A DNA stretch of 64,000 bases from Orientallactaga sibirica (lineage: Eukaryota; Chordata; Mammalia; Rodentia; Dipodidae), in NCBI GenBank assembly GCA_036365145.1, contig JAEOAD010002231.1, forward strand, positions 3,141,501 through 3,205,500, read 5' to 3'. The notes beneath the pieces are model-generated. The model was not told the origin of the DNA. It saw nothing but the letters and a program-made list of their open reading frames with translations, and did not search any database. Positions 56,322-64,000 of the stretch are shown here, in pieces. How positions within the stretch are numbered: position 1 is the first letter of the stretch; the number at the start of each line of letters is the position of its first letter. Made by a program: the position numbers and the translations under genes.

Positions 56322-56760
56322 TATATATATATATGGCTTCTTTCTCCCTCTGTCTCTTTCAAATAAATAAATAAAAATATTTTTAAAAATAAAGTCATCA
56401 TCAAAATAGAAGAGAAAAAATAATGATGTCAAAATAAAACCAAGACAAGTTGGAAAGAAGAAAGGATTGAGTGGAGAATATGTAGGGGATGAGAAACAAA
56501 GGAGGGTGGTGGGAGAGGATTTTGATCATGGCATGTTGTGTGTATATATGGAGACTGTGAATAAGAAATTAAAAATATTTAATGTGTAAGCAATGAATTT
56601 CAATTAAAAGCCCAATCGTGCGGAATTCACAAAAGAAAATAGAAGAGGTAATAGTTGGAAGGAAGAGGAGGTACAACAGCAGGGGATGGAACAGGGGAGA
56701 AAAGAGGGTGATGAGCAGGGATTGAATGCATTAATAAATAAAGATTTTTCTGTTTTTAAA
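56010..56760 (+). mobile_element. LINE 3' UTR (rodent L1/Lx-like) fragments, sense
   Basis: 'acactgtcttccaaacacaa' and 'aatattgggcccatcaacat' are shared with 61930-62030. After a SINE, 'atgatgtcaaaataaaacca' and a purine-rich block lead to an A-rich end near 56570. A second purine-rich block follows, ending 'attaataaataaagattttt'. No coding sequence. Confidence 0.6.
56148..56391 (+). mobile_element. DIP-like SINE, A subfamily
   Basis: 'gctgaagagatggtttagca', 'ggtttgactccccaggaccc' and 'cctgcatctggaggctggag' are followed by (CT)n at 56287-56318 and (AT)n at 56320-56334. The flanking repeat 'aagt', t or c, 'atca' is short (9 bp). Confidence 0.88.
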
Positions 56761-56949
56761 AATATTTATTCATTTATTACAGGGTGAGGGAGAGAATGGG
56801 TGCACCAGGGTCTCAAGCCACTGCAAAAAAAAAAAAAAAAAAACTCCAGATGTATGAGCACCTTATGCATCTGGCTTACATGGGGTTTGGGGAGTCGAAC
56901 CTGGGTCCTTATAGGCAAGTGCCTTAATCACTAAGCCATCTCTCTAGCC
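56761..56949 (-). mobile_element. DIP-like SINE, A subfamily, antisense, with internal poly(A)
   Basis: 'gggtgcaccagggtctcaag', 'ttatgcatctggcttacatg', 'gagtcgaacctgggtcctt' and 'cactaagccatctctctag'. A run of 19 A (56825-56843) replaces the usual 'aacgaa' between 'cactgc' and 'ctccag'. Confidence 0.88.
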
Positions 56950-56964
56950 CTAAATAAAGTTTTT

Positions 56965-57111
56965 TTTTTTTTTCAAGGTAGGGTTTCACTCTAGTCCAGG
57001 CTGACCTGGAATTCACTATGTATTCTCAGGGTTGCCTTGAACTCATGGTGATCCTCCTACCTCTGCCTTCCAAGTGCTGGGATTAAAGGCATGCACCACC
57101 ACGCCCATCCC
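56965..57111 (-). mobile_element. B1 SINE, antisense
   Basis: 'caaggtagggtttcactcta', 'caggctgacctggaattcac' and 'gggattaaaggcatgcacca'. It is flanked by 'taaataaagttttt' on both sides (56950 and 57114). Confidence 0.92.
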
Positions 57112-57512
57112 TCTAAATAAAGTTTTTAATTAAAATAGAAAGAGCCTGAGATGACCTTGAGGTTACACTTTAGCCTGGTATGGCCCACACAGTGAGAAGC
57201 AAGCAGAAAGAACCAAATCAAGTCAAATCAATGATCCCACATGATTAGATTCAAATGACTGGTTTTCAACAACAATAAATCATGGGGTATACAATGAAAC
57301 TGAAATAATTCCCATTGTGGATCAGAGGAGGGGCAGCGAATAATTCCTTAAAAGGACTAATCACCTAAATGGCAGCCTAATTAGACAGACTTTAAAACTT
57401 TTTAAAAATGCTCAGTGAACTAAAGAAACTGATAAAGAAATTGGTAGTACATAAGCAATGTGGACATAGCTATAAAGAGTCCCAAAATCTGAAAGAAACA
57501 GAGAAATCTCTA

Positions 57513-57618
57513 GCTGGGTGTGGTGCCCCAGGCCTGTAATCTCAGCAATTGGGAAACTGAGGCAGGGGGATCACCTGGGATTCTAGTCCAGCCTGGGCTA
57601 CATGTTGTTTCAAAAAAA
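57513..57618 (+). mobile_element. B1-like SINE, sense, short
   Basis: 'gctgggtgtggtgccccagg', 'actgaggcagggggatcacc' and 'cagcctgggctacatgttgt' are followed by an A run. It lacks the usual internal 'gagactacatagtgaattcc' segment. Confidence 0.75.
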
Positions 57619-57655
57619 ATTATTGAGCTGTAAAGTATAGTAACTAAAATTGTTG

Positions 57656-57823
57656 AGCCGGCCGTGGTGGCACATGCCTTTATTCCCAGCACTTGGGAGG
57701 CAGAGGTAGGAGGCTTGCCATGAATTCAAGGCCACCCTGAGACTACACAGTGAATTCTGGGTCAGCCTGGGCTACAGCAATACCTTACCTCAAAGAACAA
57801 AACAACAACAACAAAAAAAAAAT
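57656..57823 (+). mobile_element. B1 SINE, sense, full length
   Basis: 'gagccggccgtggtggcaca', 'cccagcacttgggaggcaga', 'gactacacagtgaattctgg' and an A-rich tail with CAA repeats. It is flanked by 'aaaattgt' on both sides. Confidence 0.92.
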
Positions 57824-57829
57824 TGTCAC

Positions 57830-58990
57830 TAGAGTTTTAGGGCAAAAGCCCAGGTTCCAGAGAACCCAATACACCAGATTCAGCCTGTCACAATCCACCA
57901 AACAGAAAATATTTCATCAACGTTACTGCTTTGGGAAGAACACACAACATGGTTCAGTGGCCCCAAGCAAGTCGCAAAGGACCTTTGAAGTTTTAGAAAA
58001 GGGACAGGCAGTAGAGTGTAGCAATTTGTATGGCTCTGTTCTGGGATATCTTGCTCCGGCCAGTGGTCTGATTGATGATTATCTCTGTTCTGGCTCTGGA
58101 AGGGTTTCTGGAACAGTTGTTATCACTGTGTTCACTTGAAGGGAGCAGTTGGTGCCATAAATGGGTCATGGCCCTCAGGAGTACAGTGAGCTCATCATGG
58201 AGCGATCTGTCCTTAGAAGCACACTCTTGCTCGGGGATACTTGACCCTTTTTTATAAAGATATCTATCTATCAGTCTTGCCATTCCTGGAACCCAAGACA
58301 ACTCCCAGAAAATAAAGAAGCCACAGGGGCAGAGAAAAGAAGCAAGAGAAAATTGTTTAAAAAGGTGACAAGACAAAATAGAGCCAGAGAGGGCAAATGC
58401 TGTCATTCAGGCCAGTGGTTGGTACCCTCCTTAAAAATGCAAATTTTGGTAGTGGTATTCAAAGGCAGATTTGACAAGGAAGAAGAAAACCTCAACAAAA
58501 TTGCCCTTAGGATATGTTAACACAAAAACCACAGCTCTTACCTCAAAAGGAGTAAGAGGTAGTCATGCGTGATCATGGCCTGGAAACACAAATTCAGATT
58601 GCCCTAAATACCACATTCCAGTGAGCTAACAGTTTCATGAAGCTTTTTAGTAACAGAACAAAAAAAAATGTATAAATCAAAACATTTTCTAAATATACTG
58701 GTAGAAACATAAGCAAGTGGGTCATAGCAAAACTGGGAAATTTCTGCTATAGGACTCAGAAGCTATCTCATAACATTCTTGGCCTTTGGGTTGGCGAAAG
58801 CTAGAGATCTGTTTGTCCATTCCAGTGGATTTACCTAATAGTTACAAGATATTAGATCTGACACAGAGGTGGGCAATAAATAACCACTCATGTGGCTAGC
58901 TAACCAAAGTGAAATTGATACAGGACCTGGAGCATTTCAACTCCCCACAATCACTGAAGTTCTAATCAGTCTTGATGCTTAACACAGGTT
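57830..58990. other. Unplaced segment within L1-derived surroundings
   Basis: No family recognised. It holds the longest overlapping frames outside clear repeats: plus strand to 58139 and minus strand 58406-57993 (137 residues). Neither has a recognisable domain, and the plus-strand frame begins inside the B1. It could be an old LTR or a processed-pseudogene remnant; I see no A tail or target duplication that would settle it. Confidence 0.35.
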
Positions 58991-59530
58991 CGCCTTCTTT
59001 CCAGAAACTTTAGCAGTTATCAAGTCCAAGAAACTAAAATTAAAAAGACTGAATAAAAGTGAAATGAATCCAATGATACGTAGAACACCATTAAGTGAAC
59101 CAAAAAAATCAGTTAGAAGTCCCAGGAAATGAGCAGAAAGGTGCAGACAGACATTTGAGAAAGATAATTGCCCAACTTCCAAAATTTGATGAAAGATATT
59201 AATATAGACATTGAAGAAACTCAATGAAGTCCAAGTAGAGTAAGTTAAAACAGACCCCATTAAGACACATTATAATCCAATTATCAGAGGAGCAGGAGAC
59301 AAAGACAAGAGAAGCTGAAAGTAGCCAAGAGAAGTGAATCATCTCATGAGAGTGATTTTCAATGACATTGTCAAATTTCCCACCAGAAACTGGGTCAAAA
59401 GGCAGTTGGCTGATACATTCAAATTACTGAAGGGAAAAAAAATTGTCAACTAAGAATGTAAGCAAATCTATCCTTCAATCTGCTGCTAACCAGAGTGGGT
59501 CAGCTTGCCTAGATGGAACCAAGCAGGCCA

Positions 59531-59907
59531 GCCACCAAGGAGGGCTTCTCATCACACAAAATCAGCACAGATCATGAGATCAGTGAAAACTAGAGGGAAG
59601 TGTGTCCCTCTATACATATACCAGCCTTTCAAGATTTAGAATAACCTGAGGCAGAGGTCAGAGGAGACCAGCTGAACTCCATGGGAACATCACCAAGCAA
59701 CATTCCACAACCTCTCCTCCCAAGTAGTTGTCCTACAGAACTAGGAATGTGGAGATTGAAGGAAGTGAGGGCTCCCACTCACTCCCCCCTGAGCTGATCT
59801 GAGCTGAGCCAAGGTGAGAGTGCAACAGGGAGGGCATTATACTTCACAACTCAGCACAGGTGCATTAGTTTCTGGTTTCTCTGCAGCAGTATGTATCCCA
59901 TACTGCT
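59531..59907. other. Unassigned interval
   Basis: No recognised feature. It may continue the L1-derived block. Confidence 0.35.
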
Positions 59908-60124
59908 TTTTTTTTTTTTTTAAGTTTTTAAGTTTCATTTATGTATTTGCAAGGGAAAAGAGAGAGAAAGTATGGGCACACCAGGGCCTCCTGCCTCTGA
60001 AAACAAACTCCAAAACCATGTGCTACTTGGTTGTGCGTCTGGCTTGTTATTTGTACTGGGGAATTGAAACCCAGGGCAGCAGCCTTTGCAAACACCTTTA
60101 ACCACTGAACCATCATCCCAAATC
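59908..60124 (-). mobile_element. DIP-like SINE, A subfamily, antisense (diverged)
   Basis: A T run leads to 'atgggcacaccagggcctcc', 'caaactccaaaaccatgtgc' and 'ttaaccactgaaccatcatc'. It is more mutated than most copies here. Confidence 0.8.
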
Positions 60125-60256
60125 TGGTTCTGTTAGTTTAAACTGGAAATGCAAATCTCACTTTCCATAATGAGTCAGGTTGCTAAAGGAAATATTACAG
60201 AGCAGGAAAGAACTCAACCCACTTAGAAATACTAATATAACCCTTCTATTTTTAAA

Positions 60257-60473
60257 ATTTATTTTTATTTATTTATTTATTAAAGACAGAGAGAGGGAGG
60301 GAGAGAGAGAGAAAGAGTGAGAATGGGCACTCCAGGGCCTCTAGCCACTGCAAACGAACTCCAGACACATGTGCCTCCTTGTGCATCTGGCTAATGTGGG
60401 ACCTGGAGAATTGAACCTGGGTCCTCAGGCTTCACAGGCATGTGCCTTAAATGCTAAGCCAACTCTCCAGCAC
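60257..60473 (-). mobile_element. DIP-like SINE, A subfamily, antisense
   Basis: 'gagaatgggcactccagggc', 'caaacgaactccagacacat', 'gagaattgaacctgggtcct' and 'aaatgctaagccaactctcc'. The target-site duplication 'aacc', c or t, 'ttctatttttaaa' (18 bp) lies at 60239-60256 and 60474-60491. Confidence 0.93.
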
Positions 60474-60600
60474 AACCTTTCTATTTTTAAATATCAAGCA
60501 CATTTAGAATACATTGCTGTTTTGATGATTTTTAATTAGGTTTAGCTATTATTATTTTTATAAACTTTTCTCTTTTAGGACCTATTTTTAAAATTTCCAC

Positions 60601-60631
<31 letters not shown>

Positions 60632-60644
60632 TGTATGTATGTAT
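60601..60644. repeat. (TATG)n microsatellite
   Basis: About ten TATG units on the plus strand. Confidence 0.95.
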
Positions 60645-60659
60645 ATAATTTCATAATGG

Positions 60660-62468
60660 CCTTGTTAACTTGGGGATTTTAGAATTATTCTACATGTTTC
60701 TCTACCCAGCCTATTATTATAATTTATCTACTACTCTACACACAACTTCCCTTCTCTTCTTCTCTTCATTATCTCCTCTGTAGACCCTTCTCTTTATTCA
60801 CCATAACAACAACTTTCCATAGCCTGAATATTTTCTAAAATCTTAGGAATCTAGCAGTATCCCAAGTTTCATCTCCCAGATACTTTCCCACCTCTAGCAC
60901 TTTCAAAGTTAACTCAAGTCCCTATCTTAAACCAGCTGCTTTTCTTATACTAATAAGTAACCATAATCCTAGTACAGTCCATACTATCCTCATTCATTTA
61001 TCCACCAACAGTTATTGAAGTCAAAGGGAATTACACCATTGTTGTTAATTCACTACTATGACATTTGTATATCAGGCATATCCACCAGCCATAATGACTC
61101 CTGCTACTAACATTCTGCTATGGGAATAGTATAGGCAACACCAGGTACCTTGAGCTCTTGGAATTAGGATATAACCTCTGAACTACACAGCTAAGAATAT
61201 AACTTATAAAACAAAAAGAAAATCCAAGCAATGAGATGTGTAAATTCCTGTGCAGTAATATAAAAACAAACCATGAAAAATCAAGGCAATATAACCCCCC
61301 CCACCCAATTACAAATCCCTCCACAGTAATAGCCTTCAGTGAGAAATTTCAGAGAATTCAAAAGAATAATCCTAAAATGTTCAAAGAAATCTTTGAATAA
61401 GTCAAATAAAAAAAACCTGAAGTAAAAACCTGATTAATCCATGAAAGCACAGAAAATCAGAAGAATGAAATAAGAAGCTACTGAAAATGTATGAAAGAGG
61501 AATTCAATAAAGAGATAGAAATACTTAAGTAAAACCAATATGAAACTTTGGAAATGAAAAACGCAATCAGTTAAATAACAAATTCTGCAGAAAGCCTCAT
61601 TCCCAGCACTGAAATTCTGTGGCTGGAGAGATCATGAGCCCTAAAAGGGAAGCTAATACTGTTGTTTGGCTAAATTGATATGTTGTGCCCATCAAATTGT
61701 GCTCTAAATACTTATGTTAATGGTCATGAGTTAGTGCTGCCCTCAGCTTTGGTCAAAAAAGCTTCTTTTTACAGTTGGAAGTGACTGAAAACTTGCCAAA
61801 CTACTTAGCATAACGACTGTCAAGTTCTCAGCACACTGTGTGAGACAACTATGTCACCTCCTCCAATACTCAAAGGACATTATGGAAGAGGGGGAGGTAA
61901 GAATGTAAGAGCCAAAAACTGGGAGGCATGCTTTGTGATGCTGTCTTCCAGACATAAAGTGTCCATTACATTCATGACTTCAGTGACTCTTATCTACACA
62001 ATATTTGCATAATATTGGGCCCATCCATAGTCTGTTTTGGATGGTAAAGGAAGGAGTTCTTAATGGTTTCTATGGGAAGAGGAGACATTTTCTTGAGTGG
62101 GGTAGCCACTTGTAAGTTGTACAGTCTCTGGTCAAAGCCCCTCGACCATGCTCATTCAGGCAGCCCTGATGACGCACAGCAGTGCATGCACATGCACAGC
62201 ACGCACACAGAGATAGCCCTCTGAGTAGAAGAGGGACTCAGTGTGAAGAAGAGGTTCAGCAGAAAGGGAAAGGAGGACTGGAGAGATGGCTTAGCACTTA
62301 AGGCATTTGGTGCAAAGCTAAAGGATCACGGTTCAATTCTCCACAACCCACATAAGCCAGATGCACAAGGGAGCACATGCATCTGGAGTTCGTTTGCAGT
62401 AGCTGGAGGCCCTGGCAAGCCCATTCTGTCTTTCTCTCTGCCTCTTTCTCTCTCTCTCTCCAAAATAA

Positions 62469-62515
<47 letters not shown>

Positions 62516-62576
62516 ATATTAAAAACAAAAAGTAAAGGAAAGGAGGGCAGGGAAATAATACAACAAATGGCATATT
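60660..62576 (+). mobile_element. LINE with ORF1-like part joined to a 3' UTR (HAL1-like or deleted L1), sense
   Basis: 61300-61600 resembles the A-rich, coiled-coil-coding ORF1 side of an L1 ('tctttgaataagtcaaataa', 'ctttggaaatgaaaaacgca'), with broken frames. It passes directly into a 3'-UTR-like block ('gtggctggagagatcatgag', 'gctgtcttccagacataaag', 'atattgggcccatccatagt') shared with 56010-56135. No ORF2 sequence lies between. 60660-61300 may be its 5' part. A SINE interrupts the end. Confidence 0.5.
62277..62533 (+). mobile_element. DIP-like SINE, A subfamily, with (AAAT)n tail
   Basis: 'actggagagatggcttagca', 'ggttcaattctccacaaccc', 'gcatctggagttcgtttgca' and a CT-rich part lead to a long (AATA)n tail at about 62466-62519. 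The flanking repeat 'aaaggaaaggagg' lies at about 62263-62276 and 62534-62546. Confidence 0.93.
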
Positions 62577-62584
62577 CTTAACAT

Positions 62585-62910
62585 GAATGATCCTTTAGGA
62601 TATTATTATTCTAAGTGAAAAAGTCAATCAGAGAACGACAAATACTGCCCTCATTTTTATAGGAGCCTAAAGCAGTCAAAATTATAGCGATAGAAAGTAG
62701 AACGGTGGTTGCACAGAGCCTAGAGGTGCAAGAGAAAGGGGTAGAATTACTTAATTGTCATAGAACTTCAGCTTTGTAAGCTGAAAGGGGATTCTGAAAC
62801 TGACAGTTAAAGTGGTTGTAAAATAGTGTGGGCATACACATAAGTTCACTGTACACTCAAAAATGCTTAAGATGGTAAGATTTACTAAAGAAAACTAAAC
62901 AGACTTATTT
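62585..62910 (+). mobile_element. Ancient L1 (L1M-type) 3' end, sense
   Basis: 'gagaacgacaaatactgccc', 'gatagaaagtagaacggtgg', 'ttgcacagagcctagaggtg' and 'actgtacactcaaaaatgct' are followed by 'taagatggtaagatttac'. This is the classic order of an old L1 3' UTR. Confidence 0.82.
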
Positions 62911-64000
62911 AAGGATTTTAAATGTCATCAATTTTTCTAAAGTCTGTCTGATTCATTAGCCTCTAAATTGAAGCAGAAATAAAAACTCAAGCCACAATAC
63001 AGCCTATATCATGTTAGTTTTCATTTGAGGGGGTGGCAAAAATGGAACCTAAAAAGTGCTTTTAAATAACCTTACATTAGATTATATTTGAAGTGAAAAT
63101 CATATTTGTATTATGCAAAATATAATTTAACATTGCCATTTTATTCCCTTTATCCATAGGGGAAAAAAAGAAAAAAATACAGTCTGTGCATATGCATGCA
63201 TGCATGCACGTGAGTGCACACATGCGTGTGTTGAGAATAGTTCAGTTTGTTTTAAATCTGAGCCCAATCAAGGAGAAAAAAATAAGAATGCCCTCAGAAC
63301 CACATAGCCCTGACTCAAACTGTACATCTATTTTTTTTTTCCTTTCTGTTTTCCCAACTGGTTTCATATGCACAGTTTACAAAAGAGAGAAACAAAACCA
63401 TACAGAAAATCGTTTTATACTTCTTTGGCATATGTTTTGCCTTTAAATACTCACTTCATTCAACTTATTTCTAACATAGAAGCAAAATTAAAGAATTTGG
63501 AAAGTAAAGTTATTTTGGGGACAAGGATTCAAAAATCGAGATCAGGTGTCTTTCCTGGGTCTTCTTTGCTTTTCTCATGTACATGTTCTACCCAAATGAT
63601 TTAATCACCAAGAGATGATCACCACTCAGAGTAGTTTTCTTCAGAGTAAGAAGTTACTGAAGATATAGAGATCTTCTATATTCACTTTAATCTTTGAGTT
63701 ATGAAATTCTTGGCTTGGGCTTCCTGAATTTCTAACTATAATTCTTACTGTAAACTGTGTGAGCTTATCAGGATAGCATAAAGCTGCACAATGTAAGCAA
63801 TTTGAGAACAGAAGGATTGACTTGTCCAAATGAAGACAAGAGTAACAATGACACTCAAATGGAAAGTAACTAAACTTGTGGTGGCATTTCTATAGAAACA
63901 TTTCCTGAAGGTCATAAACAGCCCATGACCAAATTTAGTCTTGTTATGCATTGAGAAATAAAATAAATATATTTTGCACCAAGTTCCACTTTTACATAAA
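62911..64000. other. Unassigned sequence to the window end
   Basis: AT-rich sequence with no gene or transposable element recognised. 63187-63232 is an alternating purine-pyrimidine run (TGCA/CATG-rich). Short frames on both strands lack any recognisable domain. Confidence 0.42.

Larger units (their letters stand above)
57140..59530 (+). mobile_element. Ancient L1 (L1M-type) 5'/ORF1-side sequence, sense, interrupted
   Basis: The left part ('actaaagaaactgataaaga' and 'gtcccaaaatctgaaagaaa') is ORF1-side-like. The right part ('cccaacttccaaaatttgat', 'gacacattataatccaatta', 'aaaaaattgtcaactaagaa', 'caaatctatccttcaatc') matches a well-known old mammalian L1 block. Two B1s and about 1.1 kb of unplaced sequence lie between. 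All frames are broken. Confidence 0.62.

Noticed and set aside
57993..58406. 137-residue minus-strand frame as a gene
   Set aside because: No domain, no splice evidence and an overlapping frame on the other strand. Kept only as an unplaced segment.

Overview
This window looks like a stretch of rodent nuclear genome that is intergenic or deep intronic. It is AT-rich and dense in retrotransposons and microsatellites. I could not identify a protein-coding exon, tRNA, rRNA, CRISPR array or prokaryotic feature. The open frames present are short, have no recognisable domain, and most lie in repeats. The commonest element is a tRNA-derived SINE whose head reads 'ggctggagagatggctta', with pol III A- and B-box-like motifs, a CT-rich 3' part and an A-rich tail. 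It resembles the DIP (B2-superfamily) SINEs described from jerboas and relatives, and it occurs with B1, B4 and ID-like SINEs. A dipodoid rodent is therefore my best guess. That is an inference from remembered families, not from a search.

Layout. 1-9 kb: mostly unassigned sequence with an antisense MaLR-like LTR, a B1, several DIP-like SINEs and MIR fragments. 9-18 kb: antisense MaLR-type LTRs with one internal region (13.4-14.9 kb), an old L1 3' end and SINEs. 18-23.5 kb: two neighbouring DIP-B SINEs, a homopurine tract, a sense MaLR LTR, and a degenerate minisatellite split by a SINE. 23.5-26.7 kb: the longest interval in which I see no repeat. 26.7-28.4 kb: an antisense MaLR element. 28.4-35.2 kb: sparse, with B1, B4, ID-like and MIR3/L2-like relics. 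35.2-40.0 kb: a nested cluster in which an antisense MaLR provirus and a tandem LTR pair interrupt a sense MaLR element. 40-44.6 kb: SINEs, a sense MaLR composite and a class II ERV-like LTR. 45-47.2 kb: a second repeat-poor block. 47-54 kb: SINEs, an L2-like relic, a LINE 3'-UTR-like block, a near-perfect palindrome and MLT1-like LTR relics. 54-64 kb: an MLT2-like LTR, a MaLR internal region plus LTR, LINE fragments of several ages and more SINEs.

The elements act only as a record of retrotransposition. Target-site duplications of about 10-17 bp flank many SINEs, as expected for L1-driven insertion, and nesting gives a relative order. The most distinctive observation is a DIP-like subfamily (called DIP-B here) in which a 16-bp unit containing the B box is present once, twice or three times in different copies. 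Family names are from memory; subfamily names and exact ends need a RepeatMasker or Dfam run.
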